A DNA stretch of 64,000 nt from Clostridium hydrogeniformans DSM 21757 (lineage in GTDB: Bacteria > Bacillota > Clostridia > Clostridiales > Clostridiaceae), in contig NZ_JMLJ01000017.1 of the NCBI RefSeq assembly GCF_000686705.1, positions 1-64,000 on the forward strand. Direction: 5' to 3'. Shown piece by piece: positions 46,365 to 56,284 of this stretch; positions within the stretch are counted from its first letter, which is position 1; every line of letters begins with the position of its first letter. The notes beneath the pieces were generated by a model. That model was not told the origin of the DNA. It ran no database searches and saw only the letters and a program-made list of their open reading frames with translations. The position numbers and the translations under genes were made by a program.

Positions 46365-47230
46365 GGTTCCTCCCTGCTAAAATATAGTTTTTTCACTTCA
46401 CTTAAAAATATGGTAATAGCGAGTAAATCCGCACTACCACCTGGACTTATACCTTTTAATGATAATTCATCATCTAGTTTTTGTATACATTCTTCTCCAT
46501 TTTTTGTTGTCATGCCACCTATTTTCATTATAGACTTGCAAGTTTTTTGTATGTATTCTAATACCCCTATATCATGTCTATGTAAAAGTGTGGTATCTTC
46601 ACTAACTGACATTATAGCAATTAAGGTATTAGCTATATTTCTTCTCTTATCTAAGGAGTCATAGTTATCTTCATAAACCTTAAGCCCCATATTAAACACT
46701 GTAGGAAGTCCATTTACTACTTCCCCTCTTATTCCTGTTAATCCATATTTTATGTATATTTTCTCTCCATAGGTTAACTCTTTTTTATTTTTTAAGGTTT
46801 TAAAATCATTTTCTAATAAATCCTCTGTGAGATCTTTTATAGACCTTTTTATGTAATAAAAATCTTTATTATTTCTAATTGTAATAACTACCGCACTTAT
46901 GGTTATTATCATAAGAAATATCATTCCCTTATGAGTATTAACTCCATTAGTCCTATCAAACATATCTTCCTCTGCAATTTTACCTATGATTCTTAACTCC
47001 CTAAAAATTTCTTTTGGGGTCATATTTTTATCGAAGGATATCTTGCAAACTTTATAGAAATGCTTATTAAGGCATAGAGCACTGTCTATAAATGTATAAA
47101 AGTTCATATCCTTATGACTTCCTTGGGATATAGGTGATACAAGACCTGGTGATGGATATGTAGATACCTCATATAATATACTTTTTTCTGCAATTTCAAT
47201 TATGTTAAATATAAAATCATCGTCTATCAT
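46349..47230 (-). CDS. citG: Triphosphoribosyl-dephospho-CoA synthase CitG
   Basis: Start taken at ATG 47230 (MIDDDFIFNIIEIAEKS) to match the family; another ATG lies at 47254. About 293 residues. Motifs EVSTYPSPGLVSPISQGSHKD near the N-terminus, TNGVNTHKGMIF (~100) and GGMTTKNGEE. Builds the prosthetic-group precursor for the lyase acyl carrier protein. Overlaps the citX end. Confidence 0.88.
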   Translation of the reverse strand: MIDDDFIFNIIEIAEKSILYEVSTYPSPGLVSPISQGSHKDMNFYTFIDSALCLNKHFYKVCKISFDKNMTPKEIFRELRIIGKIAEEDMFDRTNGVNTHKGMIFLMIITISAVVITIRNNKDFYYIKRSIKDLTEDLLENDFKTLKNKKELTYGEKIYIKYGLTGIRGEVVNGLPTVFNMGLKVYEDNYDSLDKRRNIANTLIAIMSVSEDTTLLHRHDIGVLEYIQKTCKSIMKIGGMTTKNGEECIQKLDDELSLKGISPGGSADLLAITIFLSEVKKLYFSREEPWKKS

Positions 47231-47738
47231 ATCCACCTCTTTTAAAGTCATCATATACTTTTTCCATATAAGATATTAAATTTCCTTGGCTATGACTCTT
47301 TGAACGTACACATATATGTGCTTTATTATCACAAAGATAACACTTTCTCTCTTCCATTCCAAGATCTTTTCGGCTTATGCTTTCCTTTGTTATACTATCA
47401 TAAACATCTATATCTGCAAACCTTCCTAATGGATATGTTTCTTCTATTTTTGCTGTAATTTCTTTAACTTCCCTAGAATCTTTATCCACAAGAAAAATCT
47501 CTGTAGGCCCCTCCGAGGTTATTTTAAGAATTTTCAAGTGAGTAAATGAAACAAATATATCTTCAATTATTTTTTCTATGGAAAAAAATATCTTTCTACT
47601 TAATTCATTATCTTTATATACTCCTGGATAATTAACCCTAAGGCATATTAAAGTTTTATTATGATTTTCTAATAGGTCTTCTTGCATGGCTACTCTATTT
47701 TCTCTATCCGTTAATATCTCTAATGCTAACTTGTTCAT
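47217..47738 (-). CDS. citX: Holo-ACP synthase CitX
   Basis: 173 residues. ILTDRENRVAMQEDLLENHN and the C-terminal RKCYLCDNKAHICVRSKSHS are CitX landmarks. Transfers the phosphoribosyl-dephospho-CoA group to CitD. Starts two bases after citC; ends overlapping citG. Confidence 0.9.
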   Translation of the reverse strand: MNKLALEILTDRENRVAMQEDLLENHNKTLICLRVNYPGVYKDNELSRKIFFSIEKIIEDIFVSFTHLKILKITSEGPTEIFLVDKDSREVKEITAKIEETYPLGRFADIDVYDSITKESISRKDLGMEERKCYLCDNKAHICVRSKSHSQGNLISYMEKVYDDFKRGGYDRR

Positions 47739-47740
47739 AA

Positions 47741-48781
47741 TTAATTTGGAGAATTAATTTCTTTTAACCTTTCTCCTATCTCCCTTCCTTCCTTCGAAAG
47801 TAAAAATTCAAAGGTTGTATATGGAACTATTTCCTTAACCTTTTCCATATTACCTTCTTTTATTAGTTTCCTAACCCTAGATGCACTAATAGGTTCTTTA
47901 TCATAAACTTTTCTAGGTATTATTTTAATGTTAATATTAAATTTTTTCAATTCCTCTTTTAAAGTCTCATTATACATCCTTGTAACATTACAATAAGGCT
48001 CTTCCCCTAAATATCGTGATTTTATATTCATTTTACTACAAAAATACTTACCAAAAATTCCTCCATCTATTTTTGTATAGATATTTAGTTTATCGTCTTC
48101 CTTCTTTAAAAAATAGGTTGGAAAAGTTGCACTAGATATTATATACTCTCCTCCTGGTAATACTTTAACATTGTCTAAATGACTAGTTCCTCTTTTTACA
48201 AGATCTATTCTATTATTAAAAGGGAAGTCTGATTTATCTTCTTCCACAACAAAAACAATAACTTCTTTTCCTTCCTTTGCCGCTTCTTCTATAAGATATA
48301 GATGTCCATTAGTAAAAGGGTTACAATTCATAACTAATGCTACCCTCTCACTGTCTAAATCTATATGGTATCTTTTAATGATTTTATCTATATAGGAATT
48401 TATATCTTGTATACCATTTTCCATAATTACTGCTTCTTTTGTCTCATATAATAACTTAAAATTAAGGGAAGAAAATATATGGGCATTTTCTGGTTTTGTA
48501 AATATGAAACTATGATATATTCCTTCCTCAAACATTCTATCTATAAGATTAGTTATTAGTGTTCCTGTGATTCCTTCTCCCCTATGATTTTCATTTATGG
48601 CAAAAGCTTTAAATATATTTTTAGCTTTTGAACAGGTAGCTATTATTTCTCCCTCTTCCCTTATCACTAGAGTATAATCTATATCATTTTCATAGCTTAA
48701 ATTAAATTGTCCTAGAAATTCTTTAACTTTTTCAACCTGATGCCTATCTAAAAGATTTATTCTTTCTGATATATTAATCAT
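47741..48781 (-). CDS. citC: Citrate (pro-3S)-lyase ligase CitC
   Basis: 346 residues. N-terminal GNAT-like domain (~1-125, NENHRGEGITGTLI), then an adenylyltransferase domain with VALVMNCNPFTNGHLYLIEEA and the ISASRVRKLIKEG motif. Acetylates the lyase prosthetic group at the cost of ATP, turning the enzyme on. First gene of a citC-citX-citG-TPR unit, separated from citF by a terminator. Confidence 0.93.
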   Translation of the reverse strand: MINISERINLLDRHQVEKVKEFLGQFNLSYENDIDYTLVIREEGEIIATCSKAKNIFKAFAINENHRGEGITGTLITNLIDRMFEEGIYHSFIFTKPENAHIFSSLNFKLLYETKEAVIMENGIQDINSYIDKIIKRYHIDLDSERVALVMNCNPFTNGHLYLIEEAAKEGKEVIVFVVEEDKSDFPFNNRIDLVKRGTSHLDNVKVLPGGEYIISSATFPTYFLKKEDDKLNIYTKIDGGIFGKYFCSKMNIKSRYLGEEPYCNVTRMYNETLKEELKKFNINIKIIPRKVYDKEPISASRVRKLIKEGNMEKVKEIVPYTTFEFLLSKEGREIGERLKEINSPN

Positions 48782-48936
48782 AAAGTTTTCTCCTTATAAC
48801 TTTAATAACTCTTGGCTTTAGTATACACTTAAAACCAAGAGCTTGGATGAAATTTATTCTTAAATTTACAATTATATGTCCTTATCTATAAGTAAAGCTA
48901 GAAATAAGATATTGTAAAATTTAAGAAATAGCTTAG

Positions 48937-48976
48937 CTACAATTCTCATAGGGTAATGACCCTATGAGAATTGTAG
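48937..48976 (-). terminator. Terminator between citF and citC
   Basis: Perfect 18-bp stem CTACAATTCTCATAGGGT / complement, loop AATG. Separates the lyase structural genes from the maturation genes. Confidence 0.82.
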
Positions 48977-48983
48977 TTCCACT

Positions 48984-50522
48984 TTATTTGACTTTTTTTA
49001 TAACATCAATAACTGTTCCATCTCTGTATTCTACCACAGCTACTATTTTCTCATCTGTTTCTATTTCTTTAGGTTTTCCTGTAAGCTTTTCAGCTATATC
49101 TTTAAGTTCATCTATAGTCATAACTGGAAGTTTTGCTTCCTTAAGTTTTTCTATTAAATCCTGTCTTCTTGGATTTACTGCTATTCCTCTTTCTGTAACT
49201 AACACATCTATACTTTCTCCTGGAGTTGTAGCTGTAGTTACCTTTTCCTTTATAACAGGAAGCCTAGCTTTTATTAGGTTAGATACAATAACAGTAAGCT
49301 TTGCTCCAGCTGCAGTATCACTATGTCCTCCAGATCCCCCCATAATTACTCCATCAGACCCAGTCGATACGTTTACATTAAAATCTCTATCAATCTCTGT
49401 AGCTCCTAAAATAACTATATCAAGATTATTAACTACTGCACCTTTATTATGAGGATTACCATATATAGATGCAGACATGCCTTGATGGTTCTTATTAGTT
49501 TTATAGGATTGTACTGCTTTTAAATCAAAGCATTGAACATCTAAAAGTCCTTTAAATAACCCCTGTTCAACCATATCCACTATATATCCTGTAATTCCAC
49601 CTGATGCGAAACTGCCCTTTATGTTATCTCTTTTCATTATATTTTCAAGTTCTTTAGCAACAGCTAAGGATATTCCTCCAGCCCCAGTTTGGAAAGACAT
49701 TCCCTCCTTAACTAGTCCTGATACTTCCATAACCTTTGATGCCATTTTTGCTATTTTAAGTCCTATAGGATCTTTAGTTATTTGGGTAGTTCCTGAAACA
49801 ATTCCCTTTGGATCTCCTATAGAGTCTACCTTAACCACATAATCCACATATATTTGACTAATTTCAATAGGGCATGCTGGATATGGTACAAGATTATTTG
49901 TTATGGCAACCACCTTATCTCCATACTGACAGTCTGCCACTGCATATCCTAATGCTCCACAAGCTGCATTTCCTTCTACTCCATTTATATTTCCATAGGT
50001 ATCTGCTGTTGGAGCTGCCACAAAGGCAATATCTATTTTAACATCTCCACTTTCGATGGAACGTCCACGACCTCCATGAGTTTGCATTATCACTGGATTT
50101 TCTAATTTCCCATTAGATATAGCCTCTGCTACTGGTCCTGATATATAAGATGCTATAATCTTTGTTACTACTCCATTTTCCATATGCCCCAATAAAGGCT
50201 TATGAACTGGGAATATAGAACTTGCTGCTATTGTTATGTCCTTTATCCCTCTCTCTGCAATCTTATCCATAACCATGTTAAGCACATAATCACCATTTCT
50301 TAAATGATGATGAAAGGATATTGTTATTCCATCCTTAAGATTAAGCCTATCCAGTGCCTCATCTATAGAATTTAACACTTTACTATCCCCTGGTAATACT
50401 ACACTTTCCTTAACACTAGTTTTCGGTTTTAATATAGGGTTCTCCCTTTCTCCCTTAAAAGGAGTAACCTGTCCATATCCTTCTATATATGATGGAAGCT
50501 CTCTTCCCGCTGCATTTCTCAT
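48984..50522 (-). CDS. citF: Citrate/citramalate lyase alpha subunit (CoA transferase)
   Basis: 512 residues. Family motifs: IEGYGQVTPFKGE near the N-terminus, TISFHHHLRNGDYVLN (~93-108), GAGGISLAVAKELE, VSTGSDGVIMGGSGGHSDTA and PGESIDVLVTERGIAVNP. Swaps the acetyl on CitD for the substrate. Next to methylaspartate-pathway genes, so citramalate is the likely substrate rather than citrate. Confidence 0.92.
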   Translation of the reverse strand: MRNAAGRELPSYIEGYGQVTPFKGERENPILKPKTSVKESVVLPGDSKVLNSIDEALDRLNLKDGITISFHHHLRNGDYVLNMVMDKIAERGIKDITIAASSIFPVHKPLLGHMENGVVTKIIASYISGPVAEAISNGKLENPVIMQTHGGRGRSIESGDVKIDIAFVAAPTADTYGNINGVEGNAACGALGYAVADCQYGDKVVAITNNLVPYPACPIEISQIYVDYVVKVDSIGDPKGIVSGTTQITKDPIGLKIAKMASKVMEVSGLVKEGMSFQTGAGGISLAVAKELENIMKRDNIKGSFASGGITGYIVDMVEQGLFKGLLDVQCFDLKAVQSYKTNKNHQGMSASIYGNPHNKGAVVNNLDIVILGATEIDRDFNVNVSTGSDGVIMGGSGGHSDTAAGAKLTVIVSNLIKARLPVIKEKVTTATTPGESIDVLVTERGIAVNPRRQDLIEKLKEAKLPVMTIDELKDIAEKLTGKPKEIETDEKIVAVVEYRDGTVIDVIKKVK

Positions 50523-50541
50523 AACTATCCCACCTTCTATA

Positions 50542-51414
50542 CTAAATTAATCCAAGGGTTTCAGCTAAATCTACTGTCTTCATAGCTCTATTTATTATTG
50601 GAGCATCCACCATCTTACCATCTAATGAAAATACCCCTTTTCCTTCTCTTTTAGCCTCTTCCATAGCAAATAGAACCCTTTTAGCATGGGTTATTTCTTC
50701 TTTAGTTGGAGAATAAACCTCATGAATTGTATCTATCTGTCTTGGGTTTATAGAAGATTTTCCTGTCATACCTAAGCTTTTTGCTTTTCTAGTATCCTTA
50801 TAAAGCCCATCTTGGTCATTGGTATCAGTAAAAGGAGTATCTATAGAACTAATTCTTAAAGCTTTACATGCAGTAGCTATTTTAGTTCTTGCATAGAAAA
50901 GTTCCTCCCCTTCCTTAGTTCTTTTAATCTCAAGATCTGAGGTTAAATCTTCCCCTCCAAGAAGGACTCCATTTACTCTTTTTGAAGCCCTTATTATAGT
51001 AGATACGTTTTCTACTCCGTAAGCAGTTTCTATTAATGCTATAAGCTTTATATATCCATTATCAAACTTTTCTTCTTTTTCAATTTTACTAAGTATGTTA
51101 TCAGCCATTATTATAGAATCTTCATTTGCCTTTGGAATAAGTATAGTATCTGGTTTTACCCTTCCTATAACTTCTAAATCCTTTGGTCCAAACTCAGTAT
51201 CTAAAGGATTTATTCTCACAATTAATTCTACCTGAGAGTAATCTATATTTTTTATTGCTTCTCTAACTAAAATTCTTGCACTGTCCTTCTCTGTTAAACT
51301 AACAGCATCCTCTAAGTCTAAGATTATAGAATCTGATCCCATTACCACTGCATTTTGAAGCATTCCTGGGTTATTACCTGGCATAAACAACATAGTTCTT
51401 CTTAGATTTTTCAT
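50542..51414 (-). CDS. citE: Citrate/citramalate lyase beta subunit
   Basis: 290 residues, TIM-barrel of the CitE family. RRTMLFMPGNNPGMLQNA (residues 5-22), DSIILDLEDAV, LIALIETAYGVENV and LLGGEDLTSDL with the metal ligands. Cleaves the bound acyl to acetyl-carrier plus oxoacid (pyruvate if citramalate). Twenty-four bases after citD. Confidence 0.93.
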   Translation of the reverse strand: MKNLRRTMLFMPGNNPGMLQNAVVMGSDSIILDLEDAVSLTEKDSARILVREAIKNIDYSQVELIVRINPLDTEFGPKDLEVIGRVKPDTILIPKANEDSIIMADNILSKIEKEEKFDNGYIKLIALIETAYGVENVSTIIRASKRVNGVLLGGEDLTSDLEIKRTKEGEELFYARTKIATACKALRISSIDTPFTDTNDQDGLYKDTRKAKSLGMTGKSSINPRQIDTIHEVYSPTKEEITHAKRVLFAMEEAKREGKGVFSLDGKMVDAPIINRAMKTVDLAETLGLI

Positions 51415-51438
51415 CCCTATCCCACCTTATAGTTAATT

Positions 51439-51702
51439 TTAAACAGCTCTCATTATGGCAGTCTCTACTCTTGCCGATATGGTATAATCTAAGGCTCCCT
51501 TATCTTGTGCCTTTATAGTAATTGACTCTACTGACATTTCCTTAAGCTTATCCTCTATAACCTGAAGTATTACTTCACCAAACTGCTTTTTAACTATGCT
51601 TTCAAGATTAATTTCTATTTTTCCCTCTTCATTTGGATATACCATAATAAGTATATCATTGGATTCTAGTGTTCCAGCCTTTGCTGGTTTAATTATCTCC
51701 AT
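51439..51702 (-). CDS. citD: Citrate/citramalate lyase acyl carrier protein
   Basis: 87 residues. MEIIKPAKAGTLESND: Ser14 is the expected attachment site of the phosphoribosyl-dephospho-CoA arm. Also ends in the family-typical ALDYTISARVETAIMRA. Eleven bases after the hydratase beta gene, so in one operon with it. Confidence 0.93.
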   Translation of the reverse strand: MEIIKPAKAGTLESNDILIMVYPNEEGKIEINLESIVKKQFGEVILQVIEDKLKEMSVESITIKAQDKGALDYTISARVETAIMRAV

Positions 51703-51713
51703 AAAAACACCTC

Positions 51714-52277
51714 TTATTTATTATTTAGACCATCTAAGTATTGCTTTTGTCCTATTTCATAAAGGTTATTACCCTCACTATCTATAACCACTACCACTGG
51801 AAGATCTTTTACTGTAAGCTTTCTTATAGCCTCAGCTCCTAAATCCTCATAGGCTACAATCTCTGCTTCTTCTACAGATTTTCCTATTAAGGCAGCAGCT
51901 CCACCTATAGCTGCAAAATAAACTGCACCATTTTTCTTTATGGATTCTATTACTTCCTCTCCTCTAAGGCCTTTTCCTATCATTCCTTTTAATCCTCTAT
52001 CTAATAATCTTGGTGCGTAGGGATCCATTCTATAACTTGTAGTAGGTCCTGCTGATCCTAAAGCCATACCTGGTTTTGCTGGAGTTGGTCCTACATAATA
52101 TATTATTGAATCTTCTAAACTTATAGGTAATTCCTCTCCCTTATCTAAAAGCTCTACTAGCCTTTTATGAGCCGCATCTCTTGCTGTATATATAATTCCA
52201 CTTATTAAAACACTATCCCCTGCCTTTAAATCTTTTACCTTATTCTCTGTTAGGGGTGTTGTTATTCTCTTTTCCAT
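51714..52277 (-). CDS. Class I fumarase-type hydratase, beta subunit (probable mesaconase)
   Basis: 187 residues, matching the C-terminal half of class I fumarases: GDSVLISGIIYTARDAAHKR (~20-39), YYVGPTPAKPGMALGSAGPTTSYRMD split at 81-106, and the IGGAAALIG loop. Would hydrate mesaconate to citramalate given its neighbours; fumarate activity is also likely in this family. Confidence 0.9.
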   Translation of the reverse strand: MEKRITTPLTENKVKDLKAGDSVLISGIIYTARDAAHKRLVELLDKGEELPISLEDSIIYYVGPTPAKPGMALGSAGPTTSYRMDPYAPRLLDRGLKGMIGKGLRGEEVIESIKKNGAVYFAAIGGAAALIGKSVEEAEIVAYEDLGAEAIRKLTVKDLPVVVVIDSEGNNLYEIGQKQYLDGLNNK

Positions 52278-52293
52278 ACCTTCTTCCTCCCTC

Positions 52294-53136
52294 CTACAAC
52301 TCTATCTCTTTGTGTCTTGTAGCATGACAATTTATATTAACTGCTACTGGAAGTCCTGCTATATGAGTTGGATAGTATTCTATATTTACTGAAAGTGCTG
52401 TTGTTCTTCCTCCAAAGCCTTGTGGTCCTATTCCTAATGCATTTATTTTTTCTAAAAGCTCTTCTTCAAGGTTCTTATAAAATTCATTTGGATTTCTTTC
52501 TTCCACATTTCTAAGTAATGACTTTTTCGCAAGAGCTGCTGCCTTATCGAAGGTTCCCCCAATACCAATTCCAACCACTATAGGCGGGCAAGGATTAGGG
52601 CCTGCTTTCTTTACTGTTTCTATTACAAAATCCTTAACTCCTTCAACTCCATCTGCCGGCTTTAACATCTTTAAAGCACTCATGTTTTCTGATCCAAATC
52701 CTTTTGGAGAAACTGTTATCTTAAGTTTATCTCCCTTAACTATGTTATAAGTAATTACTGCTGGAGTATTATCTTTTGTATTTACCCTATCTAAAGGATC
52801 CTTAACTACAGATTTTCTTAAGTATCCTTCTGAATATCCTTGCCTTACCCCTTCATTTATTGCGTCTTCTAAAGAGCCTCCCACAATATGAACATCTTGG
52901 CCTAACTCTACAAATACACAAGCCATACCTGTATCTTGGCACATAGGCATTCTTTCATTCTTAGCTATATCCACATTAATAAGAATTTTATCTAAAATAT
53001 CTTGAGCTATAGGAAATGTCTCTTTTTCCTTTGAGTCCTTTAATTTGTTTTTTATATCATCTGATAAAAAATAATTAGAATCTATACATAAATCTTTTAC
53101 TGCCTTTATTATATCTAGTACATTAATTTCCTTCAT
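52294..53136 (-). CDS. Class I fumarase-type hydratase, alpha subunit (probable mesaconase)
   Basis: 280 residues. Iron-sulfur ligands: MPMCQDTGMACVF (first Cys ~61), GPNPCPPIVVGIGIGG and VNINCHATRHKEIEL at the C-terminus. Pairs with the beta subunit 16 bases downstream. Oxygen-sensitive [4Fe-4S] hydratase. First gene of the hydratase-citDEF unit. Confidence 0.92.
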   Translation of the reverse strand: MKEINVLDIIKAVKDLCIDSNYFLSDDIKNKLKDSKEKETFPIAQDILDKILINVDIAKNERMPMCQDTGMACVFVELGQDVHIVGGSLEDAINEGVRQGYSEGYLRKSVVKDPLDRVNTKDNTPAVITYNIVKGDKLKITVSPKGFGSENMSALKMLKPADGVEGVKDFVIETVKKAGPNPCPPIVVGIGIGGTFDKAAALAKKSLLRNVEERNPNEFYKNLEEELLEKINALGIGPQGFGGRTTALSVNIEYYPTHIAGLPVAVNINCHATRHKEIEL

Positions 53137-53303
53137 AGAAAAGCCTCCTAAAATTTTAATTTAGACAACTTAAATAAAATAATTAGCTATATATTAAACT
53201 CATTTTAGGTAAGACACTTAAAATATATCTATACTAAGTATTTCCTAAAATAGTCCAACATAACTACTAGTTAATTTTTAATGATGCCTTACAACATATC
53301 TAT

Positions 53304-53312
53304 ATTATAACA
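53304..53312 (-). promoter_or_regulatory. Possible extended -10 promoter for the hydratase-citDEF operon
   Basis: TGTTATAAT on the minus strand (TATAAT at 53309-53304) without a good -35. The 312-base gap 53137-53448 holds this, the mal terminator and nothing else recognised. Confidence 0.35.
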
Positions 53313-53403
53313 TTACCTTGTAAAAGTTATTACCCTATGTACGTATATTAAGAGTTCTACCCCAAGGTTTTAATTGTCATAACTTAATTCTTATAGGATT
53401 TTA

Positions 53404-53433
53404 AAAAAGAGGCAGCTTTAGTTACTACCTCTT
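53404..53433 (-). terminator. Terminator after mal
   Basis: AAGAGGtAG...CTgCCTCTTTTTT on the minus strand. Separates the glutamate mutase/mal operon from the hydratase-lyase operon. Confidence 0.8.
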
Positions 53434-53448
53434 AAATAATATATCTTA

Positions 53449-54693
53449 CTATTTCTTTCTTCTATTAACTAAAGCTATTACTCTATTCATCTCATTATTA
53501 ACAATCATATAGCCCTCATCAACACCCATACCTGGTTTAGCTAAGCATTGATCTGCTCCACAAGCTATAGCTATATTAGTACATACTTCTGAGGATCTAT
53601 TAGTTTCGTTACAAGTTCCTCCACAGTATGCTCCGATTCCTTTTTTCTTACAGTATAATATAGCCTCTATTATATTATTAACTCCTCCAAGGTCTGGAGT
53701 CTTTATTTGAAGCATATGACCAGACTTATTGTCTGCAAATAGTACTACGTCCTCATAGGTATTACACCATTCATCAGCCACTATTTCCACATCTATGTTT
53801 CTTTTTTCTAATTCTATTCTTAAATCTCTAAGAGCTTCTGCTTGCTTTTCTCTATGATCCACATCTACAGGACCTTCAATTCTTAGCTTAAATGGTTTCG
53901 CTGCTTCCTCAAGCTTTCCAAAATACTCCGCTATCTTTTCTGTATTATAGTCAAAAGCTACCCCTATAGTTCCATAAACATCTATATGGAATACTGGATT
54001 ATAATTTTCAGAAGTTCTAAGCTTTAAAACTCTATCGCTTAACCATTTTACATATGAAAGAAGCTTTCCTCCATCATGTCCAAGTTTTTCTTCCACATTG
54101 TTAATTAATGCGTGAGGCATTACGTCTGCCCCTTTTATTATCATCTTATCTGAATTATCGTATCTGTCATCACCAGATTGTGTGAATATAGGAATTCTTT
54201 TTATATCTACTCCTGTATTATATTCATCACGAACAATCTCAGCCATAGTTAACTTTTTGGACTTAGCTACTCCATCTAGTATAGCTTGAGTTATTCCATA
54301 TCTTATAGCTGTATGAAGTCTATTACCATTAATAGACATTCTATCAAACTCTTCTGCTAATTCCTTAAAAGAATTTAGCTCTCTTCCTATAAGCTTTGGA
54401 GCTATCTCCTTATCTATTACTGGTATAAAGTCTTCTGCTAAAAATAGAGGATCACGTCCGCCAGCACCAGAATATTGAACTGCAGCACAATCTCCATGAG
54501 CTACTTGTCCATCTTCTAATATTAACATAACTGATATGGATTCCCCAGCTTGTCTTACTGACTTAAATCCATCTGTAACAGCTTCTCCAACATAGGTAAA
54601 GCCATCATGCTTTGCTCCATTTTTTATAGCTTTTTGGTCATCAAAATAAAATCCTGTTCTTCCTGGTGAACATACAACATCAACGATTTTCAT
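53449..54693 (-). CDS. mal: Methylaspartate ammonia-lyase
   Basis: 414 residues, the usual length. Enolase superfamily. FTYVGEAVTDGFKSVRQAGE near the N-terminus; metal ligands in HIDVYGTIG (Asp ~240), EGPVD and ADEWCNTYED, with the base lysine in MLQIKTPDLGG. Removes ammonia from 3-methylaspartate to give mesaconate. Last gene of the glutamate mutase operon. Confidence 0.96.
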   Translation of the reverse strand: MKIVDVVCSPGRTGFYFDDQKAIKNGAKHDGFTYVGEAVTDGFKSVRQAGESISVMLILEDGQVAHGDCAAVQYSGAGGRDPLFLAEDFIPVIDKEIAPKLIGRELNSFKELAEEFDRMSINGNRLHTAIRYGITQAILDGVAKSKKLTMAEIVRDEYNTGVDIKRIPIFTQSGDDRYDNSDKMIIKGADVMPHALINNVEEKLGHDGGKLLSYVKWLSDRVLKLRTSENYNPVFHIDVYGTIGVAFDYNTEKIAEYFGKLEEAAKPFKLRIEGPVDVDHREKQAEALRDLRIELEKRNIDVEIVADEWCNTYEDVVLFADNKSGHMLQIKTPDLGGVNNIIEAILYCKKKGIGAYCGGTCNETNRSSEVCTNIAIACGADQCLAKPGMGVDEGYMIVNNEMNRVIALVNRRKK

Positions 54694-54762
54694 ATTATTG
54701 CCCTTCCTTCTTTTAAAATATTTACCCTTTTGGAATTCTTATAATTAATAATCTTTTGATTC

Positions 54763-56229
54763 TTATAAAACTATTTTCTTTTCTGGTCTTCCTACAAGCT
54801 TTCCTTTACCAACTGCAAATATATCATCTACAGTCATTTGGAATCCAACTTCTCTATTCTCAAACTTAGCTCTTTCTTCTAATTTCTTAAAGTTAAAGTC
54901 TTGAAGTTCCTTAGTAAGAGGTACATTGCCAGCTTTAAGATATCTAACTGCTCCATTATTATCTCTAGCAGGCATCATCTTACCATTGTTAAACTTAGAT
55001 GGAGCAAAAGGAATGTCTATAATTCCTGCTTCAAATCCTCTAACTGAACCTACTGCTAAATCTCCATGTCCAAGTTCAAATAGCTTATCTATCATACACT
55101 TAGTTTCTGCTTTTATTACTGCTATCTCTAACTCTAATTCCTTTGACATTGGCATTTTTTGACCTCTAAGTAAGTTCAATGTCATCTTTGTTGCTTTAAT
55201 TCCCTCTGCATTAGCTTCCTTTGTTGGAACCCCTATGGCCTCATGAGGAGTTTTAACTATAACCTTAGTTGCTCCTGCAAGAGCAGCAGCCGCCGCACCT
55301 GTTGATATTACTCCAAAAGCCTTAGCTTCGTCTGCTGGGAATCCTCCCATCCATTGGTGGAATACTGTGGTTACATAAACATCATTATATCCATTTGCTT
55401 TTAAATATTCATAGGTCTGTTCCTCTAAGGCTCTTATTGCAGCAACGTCTTGTATTAAGTTACCACATTGACCATAACCTACAGTTATATTTTTAACTCC
55501 TTGTTCTGCAGCAAGTAATGCTTCTACTATAGCCACTGAATTTGATGTACTAGGTGGTACTAAAGTTCCTGTAAGTGGTCCAAAAGGTTCTCTATTTATG
55601 GACACACCTTGCTCCTCATAAAAACCAACTAGTCTATCACAATACTGCCAATCAAGGATTGTTTTTTCTATACTAACACTCTTTGCATAAGGAATATTAT
55701 AAGATATTCCTCCTCCTTCATTAGAAGTCCATCCTCCAGCATGAATTATTTCAGATAATAATCTAGCATCTGGAGTACCGTGTCTTGCCTCTAATGGAAG
55801 ATCCACAGCTTCTAATACTCTTTTACAACCATCTACCCCATGGTTAACTACTGGAAATCCATTAAGTAATGATCTTCCCGCTGCTCTACTTTCTTTAATT
55901 CCTCTTTCACATTCATCATATCTATTTTGTCTTGTATAAGAATCTATGGTAGAAGGTAAAAGATCTGCACCGCCCTCATTTTGAAGATGCTGTAATAATT
56001 GAATATGCTCATTCATTAATGCAACTCCAGCTCTTGGTTGAGCTAAGGTCACCCCTTCTTCCTTAGCCTTTACAAGTTTCTTTGCAAAGTTTTTATGGTC
56101 TGGTACCTTCTTTAAATAATCTACAGCCTGTTGTAAATCTACACCTTTTCCTGTTGGCCAATGATTTAATATAATTTCTCTTTCCTTGAAAAACTTCTCC
56201 TCTGTCCACTTTATATTTTTTAAATCCAC
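54763..56229 (-). CDS. glmE: Glutamate mutase epsilon subunit
   Basis: 488 residues. TIM barrel that binds substrate and adenosylcobalamin: [39 protein letters not shown] (~90-112), [34 protein letters not shown] and [20 protein letters not shown]. Carries out the carbon-skeleton rearrangement of L-glutamate with GlmS. Seventy bases before mal. Confidence 0.96.
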   Translation of the reverse strand: MDLKNIKWTEEKFFKEREIILNHWPTGKGVDLQQAVDYLKKVPDHKNFAKKLVKAKEEGVTLAQPRAGVALMNEHIQLLQHLQNEGGADLLPSTIDSYTRQNRYDECERGIKESRAAGRSLLNGFPVVNHGVDGCKRVLEAVDLPLEARHGTPDARLLSEIIHAGGWTSNEGGGISYNIPYAKSVSIEKTILDWQYCDRLVGFYEEQGVSINREPFGPLTGTLVPPSTSNSVAIVEALLAAEQGVKNITVGYGQCGNLIQDVAAIRALEEQTYEYLKANGYNDVYVTTVFHQWMGGFPADEAKAFGVISTGAAAAALAGATKVIVKTPHEAIGVPTKEANAEGIKATKMTLNLLRGQKMPMSKELELEIAVIKAETKCMIDKLFELGHGDLAVGSVRGFEAGIIDIPFAPSKFNNGKMMPARDNNGAVRYLKAGNVPLTKELQDFNFKKLEERAKFENREVGFQMTVDDIFAVGKGKLVGRPEKKIVL

Positions 56230-56284
56230 CTTGATTTCCCTACCCTTCTTAATTTATATAGTTTTACCCACAAAATACTACTCT